Translations under genes and position numbers: made by a program
DNA from: Massilia rhizosphaerae
Lineage (GTDB): Bacteria > Pseudomonadota > Gammaproteobacteria > Burkholderiales > Burkholderiaceae_D
DNA length: 64,000 nucleotides
Assembly: GCF_016093545.1 (NCBI RefSeq)
Contig: NZ_JADKYX010000001.1
Coordinates: 1 to 64,000, forward strand
Reading direction: 5' to 3'
The notes under the pieces: model-generated
Database searches by the model: none
Told to the model about the DNA's origin: nothing
The model's input: the letters and a program-made list of their open reading frames with translations, nothing else
In this document: positions 49,268 through 57,600 of the stretch, piece by piece
How the letters are laid out: each line of letters opens with the position of its first letter
How positions within the stretch are numbered: the first letter of the stretch is position 1

Positions 49268-51156
49268 TGGTGGTGCGCGACGGCGGCACGGTCCGCGGCA
49301 AACTGATCCTGATGGCGGTATCGACCACGTTCGTGGCGCTGCTGGCGGCATCCGTCGCCATGCTGCTGTTCGACCTGCGCGCGTTCCAGCGCTACTGGAC
49401 GGACGACCTGATGACGCAGGCCGACATCATGGCGCGCGTGACCGCGCCGGCGCTGACGTTCAACGACGAGGAGACGGCGCGCCAGAACCTCGCCGTGCTG
49501 CGCGTGCGTCCGCAGATCCTGGCGGCGGCCATCTACACGAGCGACGGCGCGCGCTTCGCCACGTACGCGGCCGCGCCGAACACGGCCATCCCGGCGCGGC
49601 CGGGGGCATCCGGCTACCGCATCGAGGGCGGCGAAGTGGCGGTATTCCGCAACATCGTGGAAAACGGCGAGATGGTGGGCACGGTCTACCTGCGTTCGCG
49701 CTACGGCGTCGTCGACCGCCTGCTCAGCTACGGCACGATCCTCGGCGCCGTGATGCTGGGCGCGCTCGTGATCGCGGGCCTCGTCGCGTCGCGCCTGCAG
49801 GCGGCCATCACGCGGCCGCTGGCGGCCGTGACCAATGTCGCGCGCCAGGTGATGCAGCGGCGCGATTTCACGCTGCGCGTGCCGGGCAACGACAGCGGCG
49901 AGATCGGCGTGCTCGTCGCCGCCTTCAACGACATGCTGGCCGAGATCGGCCGCCGCTCGCACGCGCTGCAGGAAGCGAACGCGACGCTCGAGCACGAGAT
50001 GCAGGTGCGCGAGCGGGCGGAAGAGGCGCTGCGCCTCGCGGACCGCCGCAAGGACGAATTCCTCGCCACGCTGGCGCACGAATTGCGCAATCCGCTGGCG
50101 CCCATCCGCACGGGCCTGGACATCCTGCGCCTGCGCAGCGGCGACGCCCAGGCGACCCAGCGCGCCACCGACATCATGGAGCGCCAGTTGCGCCAGATGG
50201 TGCGCCTCGTGGACGACCTGCTCGACGTGTCGCGCATCAATACGGGCAAATTCACGATCAAGAGCGGCCGCGTGGAGTTGAAGGCGGTCGTCAACGACGC
50301 GCTCGAAGTCGTGCGCCCGTATATCGAACTGCATGGCCACGAACTGACGATCGACCTGCCGGACCGCCCCGTGTTCCTGAACGGCGACGCGACGCGCCTC
50401 GCGCAAATCCTGTCGAACCTCTTGAACAACGCGGCCAAATACACCAATCGCGGCGGGCGCGTGGGCCTCAGGGCGACTGTCGACGACCATACGCTCACGC
50501 TGGTCGTGTCCGACACCGGCATCGGCATCGCGCCCGACATGCTGGACACCGTGTTCGAAATGTTCGTGCAGGTGGATTCCACGCTGGAGCGCTCGAACGC
50601 CGGCCTGGGCGTCGGGCTGTCGCTGGCGCGCAAGCTGGTCGAGCTGCACGGCGGCACCATCGAAGCGCACAGCGCCGGCATCGGCCACGGCAGCCAGTTC
50701 GTCGTGCGGTTGCCGATCGTCGTCGAACCGGAGCTGCCCGTCAAGCCGACGCCGATGTCGTTCATCACGGCGGAAACGTATCGCATCCTGCTGGCCGACG
50801 ACAACGTCGACTTCGTCAACAGCATCGGCGCGCTGCTGACGGCGATGGGGCACAGCGTCGTCATCACGCACAACGGCGTGGACGCGCTGGCGGCCGCCAA
50901 GCGCTTCTGTCCGGACTATGCCTTCCTCGACATTGGCCTGCCGCAGATGTCCGGCTACGACCTGGCGCGCAGCATCCGCGACCTGTCGTGCTGCACGATG
51001 ACGGTCATGGTCGCCGTGACGGGCTGGGGCCAGGAAAAAGACCGGCAACTGGCATTCGAGGCGGGCTTCGACCATCACATGGTCAAACCCGTGCGTTTCG
51101 AGCAGATCGAGGAAATCCTGGGGAATCGCAGCGTCATCAAGAAGCTGCGTACCTGA
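49267..51156 (+). CDS. Membrane hybrid histidine kinase with CHASE8-like periplasmic domain
   Basis: The 629-residue protein has a first membrane helix (about 12-36), a periplasmic domain (about 40-145; APALTFNDEETARQNLAVLRVRPQILAAAIY) resembling the CHASE8 domain of YfiN, a second helix (about 155-180), a HAMP domain, HisKA (LATLAHELRNPLAPI), HATPase (LLNNAAKYTNRGG, SDTGIGI, GLGVGLSLARKL) and a C-terminal receiver (AFLDIGLPQMSG). The start overlaps the stop of yfiR; AAAGGAG upstream fits it. YfiR should bind its periplasmic domain and hold the kinase in check. In-frame GTG at 49264 is the alternative start. Confidence 0.9.
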   Translation: MVVRDGGTVRGKLILMAVSTTFVALLAASVAMLLFDLRAFQRYWTDDLMTQADIMARVTAPALTFNDEETARQNLAVLRVRPQILAAAIYTSDGARFATYAAAPNTAIPARPGASGYRIEGGEVAVFRNIVENGEMVGTVYLRSRYGVVDRLLSYGTILGAVMLGALVIAGLVASRLQAAITRPLAAVTNVARQVMQRRDFTLRVPGNDSGEIGVLVAAFNDMLAEIGRRSHALQEANATLEHEMQVRERAEEALRLADRRKDEFLATLAHELRNPLAPIRTGLDILRLRSGDAQATQRATDIMERQLRQMVRLVDDLLDVSRINTGKFTIKSGRVELKAVVNDALEVVRPYIELHGHELTIDLPDRPVFLNGDATRLAQILSNLLNNAAKYTNRGGRVGLRATVDDHTLTLVVSDTGIGIAPDMLDTVFEMFVQVDSTLERSNAGLGVGLSLARKLVELHGGTIEAHSAGIGHGSQFVVRLPIVVEPELPVKPTPMSFITAETYRILLADDNVDFVNSIGALLTAMGHSVVITHNGVDALAAAKRFCPDYAFLDIGLPQMSGYDLARSIRDLSCCTMTVMVAVTGWGQEKDRQLAFEAGFDHHMVKPVRFEQIEEILGNRSVIKKLRT

Positions 51157-51161
51157 CGGGC

Positions 51162-51193
51162 AAAAAAAAAGCGGAAGCGCGAACGCTTCCGCC
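51162..51193 (-). terminator. Rho-independent terminator of the PEP-CTERM gene
   Basis: GCGGAAGCG and CGCTTCCGC form a 9-bp stem with a 4-base loop. A run of nine A on the plus strand is a U tail for the minus strand, so it serves the gene ending at 51214. The stem may also help end transcription of the kinase gene on the plus strand. Confidence 0.9.
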
Positions 51194-51213
51194 CGACTCA
51201 AGCGGCCGGCGCG

Positions 51214-51768
51214 TCAGGCCTGATTGGCCGACTTGCGGCGGCGTGCCAGGAAGCCGAGAACGCCCAGGCCGGCGAGCATCATGCCGTAGGTTTCGGGCTC
51301 CGGCACCGGAGCGGCCATCGCGACGGCGCCACCGAAGCTGGCGGCCTGGTCGGACACCAGGTTGCCGCTCACTTGCAGATAGTAGTTGCCGGCGGCCAGG
51401 TTGTTGGTGGAAACCGTCCAGACGTCGATACTGCCGGACTGGAGCGAGTGGCCCGACGAGACCAGCATGTCGCCGGTGGCGTTGTACAGCGAAACGCCGG
51501 TGATGTCGAGGCCGGTGTCAGCGGAGTGGCTGACGGACGAGATGATGGCGTCCAGGCTCGAGCCGGCACCGGTGTCGCCGACGGTGAAGGTGAAGCGGTC
51601 GGCAAAGGTGTTGCCGTTGTTGTTCATCGCGAACGTGTCGCCAAAGAAGCCGCTGCCGTCGGTCAGGTCGAGGACCTGCGGGGTGTTGCCGACGGTAGCT
51701 GCCATGGCAGCGGTGGAAGCGAACGACGCAGAGGCCAACACTACAGCAGCAATCAGTGATTTTTTCAT
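51214..51768 (-). CDS. PEP-CTERM sorting-domain protein
   Basis: The 184-residue exported protein has a signal peptide (about 1-23, ending AMAA), a Gly/Asn/Thr-rich middle with beta-sandwich character, and a C-terminal sorting signal. This has PVPEPETYGMMLAGLG (PEP motif), a hydrophobic helix and RRRK. Such proteins are handled by an exosortase and an EpsH-type system that attaches or exports them, often with exopolysaccharide. GAGGTAAG precedes the ATG at 51768. The exosortase is not in the window. Confidence 0.92.
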   Translation of the reverse strand: MKKSLIAAVVLASASFASTAAMAATVGNTPQVLDLTDGSGFFGDTFAMNNNGNTFADRFTFTVGDTGAGSSLDAIISSVSHSADTGLDITGVSLYNATGDMLVSSGHSLQSGSIDVWTVSTNNLAAGNYYLQVSGNLVSDQAASFGGAVAMAAPVPEPETYGMMLAGLGVLGFLARRRKSANQA

Positions 51769-52132
51769 TTCTTACCTCGCAAAGAAACAGCCGCGTCCTG
51801 CAGCTTGGTTTTCAAGAATCGGGGAACTTCATCGTATCAAATCGACGATAAAACGCACGAAAATTCACCGAAGTGTGCGCTTCTTCGGGGAAAGATGCTG
51901 AACGTAAATTCTTTCCGTCCGGATGCGCTTTTCACCCGCTCTTCATAGAGGACATGGCCGATTTGGCATGAACGGACGACGAAACTGACCCATATTGCAA
52001 GGTATTTGTAGGTTCGTTCCTACGCAAAGACGCGAGAAAATCTGTGGCTGAGTTTTTCCTGTTGGCGAACAGACATTGAGGAATCAATAAGAAAACAGGC
52101 GGGGATATCGATGAGCTCGAGCTCAGCCAATG
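51769..52132. other. Intergenic region of about 360 bp
   Basis: No gene is seen. It is lower in GC than its surroundings and holds the promoter region of the PEP-CTERM gene at its left. A perfect 14-bp palindrome TGAGCTCGAGCTCA (52112-52125) lies near the right end, just beyond the tRNA terminator; its role is unknown. Confidence 0.5.
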
Positions 52133-52163
52133 AAAAAGGCCAGATCTCGCGATCTGGCCTTTT
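52133..52163 (-). terminator. Terminator of tRNA-Arg copy 1
   Basis: GGCCAGATC and GATCTGGCC form a stem with a TCGC-type loop and A/T flanks on both sides. It lies immediately after the tRNA on the minus strand and has close relatives after each other copy. Confidence 0.9.
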
Positions 52164-52171
52164 AAAACATT

Positions 52172-52248
52172 TGGTGCGGCTGGCAGGAATCGAACCCACG
52201 ACCCCTTGGTTCGTAGCCAAGTACTCTATCCAGCTGAGCTACAGCCGC
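52172..52248 (-). tRNA. tRNA-Arg(ACG), copy 1
   Basis: Read on the minus strand, the 77-base gene has the acceptor stem GCGGCTG/CAGCCGC, T8-A9, a D arm GCTCAGCTGGATAGAGTA, an anticodon stem CTTGG/CCAAG with loop CTACGAA (anticodon ACG, Arg), the T arm GTGGGTTCGATTC and an encoded CCA. ACG is read as ICG after deamination and decodes CGU, CGC and CGA. A TATAAT box (minus strand, 52260-52265) lies 12 bases upstream. Confidence 0.97.
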
Positions 52249-52329
52249 CCGAGACACGCATTATAGCGGGTCTTTGCCGTTTGGAAAAGTGCAAGGATGG
52301 CGGTTTGGCAAAACCCGGCGCCGCAAACG

Positions 52330-52360
52330 AAAAAGGCCAGATCTTGCGATCTGGCCTTTT
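52330..52360 (-). terminator. Terminator of tRNA-Arg copy 2
   Basis: The same hairpin as after copy 1, but with a loop change to CTTGCG, shared with copy 3. It is followed by T residues on the minus strand. Confidence 0.9.
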
Positions 52361-52368
52361 AAAAAGGT

Positions 52369-52445
52369 TGGTGCGGCTGGCAGGAATCGAACCCACGACC
52401 CCTTGGTTCGTAGCCAAGTACTCTATCCAGCTGAGCTACAGCCGC
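52369..52445 (-). tRNA. tRNA-Arg(ACG), copy 2
   Basis: Identical by eye to copy 1 across the 77-base gene including CCA: acceptor GCGGCTG/CAGCCGC, anticodon loop CTACGAA, T loop TTCGATTC. The flanks match copy 3 more than copy 1, with a promoter about 12 bases upstream. Confidence 0.97.
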
Positions 52446-52456
52446 CCGAGGCATGC

Positions 52457-52484
52457 ATTATAGCAGCGGTTTCATGATCGGCAA
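52457..52484 (-). promoter_or_regulatory. Promoter of tRNA-Arg copy 2
   Basis: On the minus strand TTGCCG (52479-52484) and a perfect TATAAT (52457-52462) are separated by 16 bp, about 12 bases before the tRNA. The adjoining GC-rich GGC just after may act as discriminator. Confidence 0.75.
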
Positions 52485-52539
52485 AGTCATGGCGGCCCGC
52501 CGTTGGCTGACGGCGCCGCTCGGCCCTGGATTTTTCTGC

Positions 52540-52579
52540 TTGACAACTGGGTAGGGTGATCCTAAAGTGATATCACTTT
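52540..52579 (+). promoter_or_regulatory. Promoter with overlapping palindromic operator for the SPFH-RHH operon
   Basis: TTGACA (52540-52545), a 17-bp spacer and TAAAGT (52563-52568) give a strong sigma-70-like promoter. The perfect 16-bp palindrome AAAGTGATATCACTTT (52564-52579) covers the -10 box and the start point. This is a classic repressor layout. The RHH protein encoded as the second gene is the natural candidate to bind it (inference). Confidence 0.75.
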
Positions 52580-52601
52580 CATATAACAACGGAAAACCGG
52601 C

Positions 52602-53495
52602 ATGTCTACCCATACTCGTCATGAAATACCGCACTCTTCGCTGAACGGTTACGCGACCGGCATCGGCGGCCTGCTCGCCGTGCTGGCGGGGGCCTGGCTG
52701 GTGCATGCGTCCATGGTCGGCGCGGCGTCCGGCGGCGCGGCCCTCGGCGGGATCGCGCTCGTCGTCGCCGGCCTGTTCGTGTGCATGGGACTGTACATGC
52801 TGCAGCCGAACGAGACGGCCGTGTTGACGCTGTTCGGCCGCTACGTGGGCACGGATCGCGGGGAGGGCCTGCGCTGGGCATTTCCGCTGTACCGCAAGCG
52901 CAAGCTGACGGTGCGGGCGCGCAACCTGAATATGTCGATCCTCAAGGTCAATGACAAGCGGGGCAATCCCGTGGAGCTGGCCGCGGCCGTCGTGTGGCGC
53001 GTGCGCGATACGGCCCAGGCGTTGTTCGAGGTCGACGATTTCGAGCGCTACGTGAGCGTGCAGGCCGAGGCCGCGCTGCGCCACCTGGCCGTGCAATACG
53101 CTTACGATGAAGGCGAGGACCTGGCGCCGGGCGAGATGACGCTGCGCGGCGGTGCGGCGGAAGTCGGCCACGCGCTCAGCGCGGAATTGACGGCGCGTTT
53201 CGAGGCGGCGGGCGTGGAAACGCTGGACGCCAAGCTGACGCACCTGGCCTATGCCCCCGAGATCGCCCAGGTGATGTTGCGTCGCCAGCAGGCCCAGGCG
53301 ATCATCAGCGCCCGCGCCCGCATCGTGCACGGCGCCGTTTCGATGGTGGAAGATGCCTTGAACGCCCTGGCCGAGCGCGAGATCGTCGAGCTGGACGCCG
53401 AGCGCAAGGCCTCGATGGTCAGCAACCTGCTGGTGGTGCTGTGCTCGGATCGCGACGCGCAGCCCATCATCAATGCCGGCACGCTGTACAACTGA
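52602..53495 (+). CDS. SPFH/prohibitin-domain membrane protein
   Basis: The 297-residue protein has two hydrophobic segments near the N-terminus (about 16-38 and 44-65), then an SPFH domain (about 66-240). Landmarks are LQPNETAVLTLFGRYVGT, AAAVVWRVRDTAQALFEVDDFERYVSVQAEAALRHLA and LTARFEAAGVETLDAKLTHLAYAPEIAQVMLRRQQAQAII. A C-terminal coiled region rich in Ala/Glu follows. SPFH proteins oligomerise at membrane microdomains. It is the first gene of a two-gene operon with an Arc-type regulator, with a spacer of 9 bp. Confidence 0.9.
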   Translation: MSTHTRHEIPHSSLNGYATGIGGLLAVLAGAWLVHASMVGAASGGAALGGIALVVAGLFVCMGLYMLQPNETAVLTLFGRYVGTDRGEGLRWAFPLYRKRKLTVRARNLNMSILKVNDKRGNPVELAAAVVWRVRDTAQALFEVDDFERYVSVQAEAALRHLAVQYAYDEGEDLAPGEMTLRGGAAEVGHALSAELTARFEAAGVETLDAKLTHLAYAPEIAQVMLRRQQAQAIISARARIVHGAVSMVEDALNALAEREIVELDAERKASMVSNLLVVLCSDRDAQPIINAGTLYN

Positions 53496-53504
53496 CGCGT
53501 ATCG

Positions 53505-53699
53505 ATGGCAAGTCCTGGTAAAAAGTCCTATCCGCTGCGTATCGATCCCGCGCTGTGGGAGCAATTGCAGCGCCTGGCCGCCAACGACCTGCGCAGCGTG
53601 AACGCGGAGATCGAATTCCTGCTGCGCGAAGCGCTGGCGCGGCGTGGCATCCGGGTTGCGCCGGTGCGGCAGGAGGACGGGAGCGACGAGGCGCCGTGA
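53505..53699 (+). CDS. Arc-family ribbon-helix-helix DNA-binding protein
   Basis: The 64-residue protein fits the ribbon-helix-helix fold: a beta strand KKSYPLRIDPALWEQLQRLAANDLRSVNAEIEFLLREALARRG with the strand first and then two helices. It is a dimeric DNA-binding protein like Arc or ParG. It is the second gene after the SPFH gene and ends 9 bp before a bidirectional hairpin that also serves as the terminator of tRNA copy 3. It probably regulates its own operon through the palindrome at 52564-52579. Confidence 0.85.
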   Translation: MASPGKKSYPLRIDPALWEQLQRLAANDLRSVNAEIEFLLREALARRGIRVAPVRQEDGSDEAP

Positions 53700-53707
53700 G
53701 CGCAAAG

Positions 53708-53738
53708 AAAAAGGCCAGATCTTGCGATCTGGCCTTTT
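53708..53738. terminator. Bidirectional terminator between the SPFH-RHH operon and tRNA-Arg copy 3
   Basis: The GGCCAGATC/GATCTGGCC stem has A runs on the left and T/A runs on the right. It ends the minus-strand tRNA transcript, and it lies 9 bp beyond the stop of the plus-strand RHH gene, so it can also end that operon. Confidence 0.85.
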
Positions 53739-53746
53739 AAAAAAGT

Positions 53747-53823
53747 TGGTGCGGCTGGCAGGAATCGAACCCACGACCCCTTGGTTCGTAGCCAAGTACT
53801 CTATCCAGCTGAGCTACAGCCGC
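53747..53823 (-). tRNA. tRNA-Arg(ACG), copy 3
   Basis: Matches copies 1 and 2 across the whole 77-base gene with CCA. Its upstream flank (53825-53865) is nearly the same as that of copy 2, suggesting a tandem duplication of the whole promoter-tRNA-terminator unit. Confidence 0.97.
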
Positions 53824-53834
53824 CCGAGGCACGC

Positions 53835-53862
53835 ATTATAGCAGCGGTTTCATGATTGGCAA
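53835..53862 (-). promoter_or_regulatory. Promoter of tRNA-Arg copy 3
   Basis: On the minus strand TTGCCA (53857-53862) and TATAAT (53835-53840) are separated by 16 bp, the same layout and position as for copy 2. Confidence 0.75.
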
Positions 53863-53881
53863 AGTCCCGGCCGCGCGGGCC

Positions 53882-54343
53882 TCAGAGTTCGTGCGTGTAG
53901 ACGATGAAACCCAGGTGTTTGGCGACTTTGTCGTACAGCGCGCGGCCGGCCGCGTTGCCCGTCTGCGTGTGCCAGTACACGCGCGAGCTTCCCGCATCGC
54001 GCGCGGCCGCATAGACGCCCTCGATCAGCCGGCGTCCGATCCCGTGGCCGCGCAGGCCGGGCGCCGTAAACAGGTCTTGCAGGTAGCAGACGTCGTGCAG
54101 CCGGGTCGTGCTGCGATGAAAGAGGTAATGCGCGAGGCCGACGATCCGTCCGGATTGCTCGGCGACCAACGCGTGGACCGGTTCCGCCGGGTCGAGGAAG
54201 CGGTGCCACGTGGCTTGCGTGATCGGTTCCGGCAGGGCGGTGGGGCCGCTGCGCTGGTAGAACGCGTTATAGCCGTCCCACAGCGGGCGCCAGCCGTCGT
54301 AGTCGGAGGAAGCGAGCGGGCGGATGGTGAGTTGGCTGGACAT
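53882..54343 (-). CDS. GNAT-family N-acetyltransferase
   Basis: The 153-residue protein has the GNAT layout: N-terminal strand LTIRPLASSDYDGWRPLW, AEQSGRIVGLAHYLFH in the middle strands, and the acetyl-CoA-binding LQDLFTAPGLRGHGIGRRLIEGV (Q/R-x2-G-x-G/A, about 92-110). Then YWHTQTGNAAGRALYDKVA and a final strand. The substrate is not known. It lies on the same strand as the tRNAs, between copies 3 and 4, and does not seem to be part of their transcripts since each has its own terminator. Confidence 0.88.
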   Translation of the reverse strand: MSSQLTIRPLASSDYDGWRPLWDGYNAFYQRSGPTALPEPITQATWHRFLDPAEPVHALVAEQSGRIVGLAHYLFHRSTTRLHDVCYLQDLFTAPGLRGHGIGRRLIEGVYAAARDAGSSRVYWHTQTGNAAGRALYDKVAKHLGFIVYTHEL

Positions 54344-54393
54344 GGCGGCGGATGGGCGATCGAAAACCCCATGATACCGGATGCCTGAAACGG

Positions 54394-54423
54394 AAAAGGC
54401 CAGATCTCGCGATCTGGCCTTTT
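54394..54423 (-). terminator. Terminator of tRNA-Arg copy 4
   Basis: Same hairpin as after copy 1, with the CTCGCG loop, followed by T residues on the minus strand. Confidence 0.9.
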
Positions 54424-54431
54424 AAAACATT

Positions 54432-54508
54432 TGGTGCGGCTGGCAGGAATCGAACCCACGACCCCTTGGTTCGTAGCCAAGTACTCTATCCAGCTGAGCT
54501 ACAGCCGC
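54432..54508 (-). tRNA. tRNA-Arg(ACG), copy 4
   Basis: The 77-base gene is the same as the other three, including anticodon loop CTACGAA and CCA. Its terminator and 3' flank resemble those of copy 1. A TATAAT (minus strand, 54520-54525) lies upstream. Confidence 0.97.
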
Positions 54509-54617
54509 CCGATGCACGCATTATAGCAGTGGCATGCAGAATGAGGAAGTCTTAATTTCTTTCAACATTTTCGGACGTTCTGGTAGATTAGGGACCGTGT
54601 CCCGGAAACCCGAAACC

Positions 54618-57600
54618 ATGCTGCCCGTCCACCGCAAGCCCTGTCCGCCGGCGTCCGCGGCGGCGCTGCTGCGCATGGTCTGCGGTCTGCTGCTGGCGTG
54701 CCTGTGCTCGGCGGCCCTGGCGGGCGGTCCGCGCAGCCTGCGCTTCGAGCGCATCGGCCTGGAAGAGGGGTTGTCGCAGGAATCCGTCCTCACGATCCTG
54801 CAGGACCGCGACGGCTTCATGTGGTTCGGCACCCAGGCGGGCCTGAACCGCTTCGACGGCTACCGCAACCAGGTGTTCCGCAACGATCCCAACGATCCGT
54901 CCAGCCTGGTCGACAACTACGTCCAGGCCGCGTACGAGGACGGCCAGGGCCGCCTGTGGTTCGGCACGCGCGGCGGCCTCGTGCGCTTCGATCCCGCGGC
55001 CCGCAAATTCGTGCGTAATTCGCTGGCCGCCGGCGGCGAGCGCAATACGCACAACAGCGCCGTCACGGCGATCGTCGGCGACGGCGCCGCCGGCTTGTGG
55101 ATCGGCACCAGCGACGGCCTCGTGCACTTCGACCCGGCGACGGGCGGCGTCCGCGCCTGGCGTCACGACACAAGCGATGCCGCCAGCCTGCGCGACGACC
55201 GCGTGACGGCGCTGGCCCTCGACCCCTGGGACGGCCTGTGGATCGGCACGGGCGTCGGCCTCGAGCACCTGCCGGCGGGCGCCGCGCGCTTCGAGCATTT
55301 CGATATCGATGCCGGCGGCAACAGCAAGCGCAACACCGTGGCGGCGCTGTCGATGGGGCCGCGCGACACGCTCTGGATCGGCACCGACGCCGGACTGGAG
55401 GCATGGCGCATCGGCCAGGGACCGCCGCGGCGGCGCCATCTCGGCGCCGACGAAGGCATGAACGACGGCCGCGTACGCACCCTGTACCACGACCAGGGCG
55501 ACAACCTGTGGGTGGGCACGGAACTCGACGGCCTCAAATGGCGGGACCCGACGAGCGGCCGCTTCGTCGGCTACATCAGCCAGCCGCTCGACCGCCATAC
55601 GCTGTCCGACAACCAGGTCACGGCGATCTGGGTCGACCGCACCGGCACACTGTGGGCCGGCACGATGTTCGGCGGCGTCGACCGCGCCGACCTGGCCAGC
55701 GGCGGCTTCTCGCGCTTCTCGATGCTGCCTGGCCAGGTGGCCGACCCGCGCAGCGCGCGCAAGACCCGCAGCATCGCGGTGGGCGCCGACGGCCGCCTGT
55801 GGCTGGGCACGACGGGCGGCGGCATCGTCCACCTGGATCCGGACAGCGGACGGGCCGACGTGCTGCGCCACGATCCGGCGAATCCGGCCAGCCTGCCGGA
55901 CGACGTCGTCAACAGCGTGCTGCCCGGGCGCGGCCGGTTGTGGGTGGGCTCGCCCAGCGGCCTGTCGTGGCGCGATCCCGCGACCGGCCGCTTCACGCCG
56001 GTCCCGCTGGGCCGCGAGGCCGGCGCGAACTGGGTCCAGTTCCTCGCGCTCGACCGCGTCGGGGCGCTGTGGGGCGTCACGCGCGGCGGCCTGTTCATGA
56101 TCGAGCCGGATGGACGCACGCTGCGCCGCTGGCGCCACGACCCGGCCGATCCGTCCAGCCTGGGCGAGAACTACGGGTTCGCCGTGCTCGAAGACCGCGC
56201 GGGCGCGATCTGGATCGGCACGGAGAATGGCCTCGATCGCTACGACCGCGCGACGGGCACCTTCGCGCACTTCCGCCACGATCCGCACGACCCGCGGAGC
56301 CTGCGCCACAACCGCGTCTACTACCTGTACGAATCGGCGCGCGGCGACCTGTGGGTGGGCACGGCGGGCGGATTGCTCCGCATGGAGCGCAGGCCCGGCG
56401 GCAAGGTGGCGTTCCGGCTGTTTCCGGTCACGGCCATGCGCGAACAGGTGCCGATCGGCGGCATCCTCGAGGACGGCGACGGCCGGATCTGGGCCAGCAC
56501 GACGGTCGGCCTGACCCGCGTCGATCCGGAGACGGGCCGCTACAAGAGCTACAGCGCGAAGGACGGCCTGACGGACGGCTCCTACTTCGTCGGCTCGGCC
56601 GCGCGCGACGCGGACGGCGAGCTGCATTTCGGCGGCATCGACGGCATGACGTCGTTCCAGCCGGCGGACATCCGCGACAATCCGTTTCCGCCCACGGTCG
56701 TCATCACCGACTTCCTCGTGTTCAACCGGCCGCGCGCGCTGCCCGTGGCCATCGACCGCCTGCGCGCCATCCGCCTGAGCCACCGCGACACCGTGTTCAC
56801 GCTGGAATTCGCCGCGCTGCACTATGCCGATCCGCAGGCGAACCGCTACGCCTACCGGTTGCGCGGCTTCGACCAGGACTGGACGGAGACGGATGCCCGC
56901 AAGCGCTTCGCCACCTACACGAACCTCGATCCGGGCGACTACGTGTTCGAGGTGAAGGCCGCCAACAAGGACGGCGTGTGGAGCGACAAGCCGGCCACGC
57001 TTGCGATCTCGATCACCCCGCCGTTCTGGATGACGTGGTGGTTCCGCCTGCTCGCGGCCAGCGTGCTGGCCGGTTGCGCCGTCGCGCTGTACCGGCTGCG
57101 CGTGCGCGTGCTCGTGCAGCAGAAGGAGCGCCTGGAGCGCCAGGTCGGCGCGCGCACGGCGGAACTGATGCTGCAGAAGGAGCAGGCGGAGCGGCGCAAG
57201 CGGGAAGCGGAAGCTCAGAAGGAAGCGGTGGAGCAGGCGCGCCGCAACATCGCGCTGCTGTCCGACATCGGCCGCGAGCTGACGGCGAACCTGGACGGCG
57301 AAGCCATCATGGCCAACGTGTTCGGGCAGGTGCGCCAGTTGATGGACGCGCCGCTGTTCGCCATCGGCGTGGCGCGCCCGAACGGCCCGCTCGAGTATCC
57401 GTACGTCGTCGCCGACGGCCGCCGAGTGCCCGGGGCGGGACGCTTTCCGGCGCGCGTGCGCGGGCTCGCCGAGTACTGCGTGGCGACGGGCGAGGAGATC
57501 CTGATCGGCGACCTGGCGCGCGACTACGCCCGGTTCGCGGGCCTCGTGCGCGACGTGCTCGGGGCCGAGCCGGCGCAGGCGGACGACGTCATGCTCGCGG

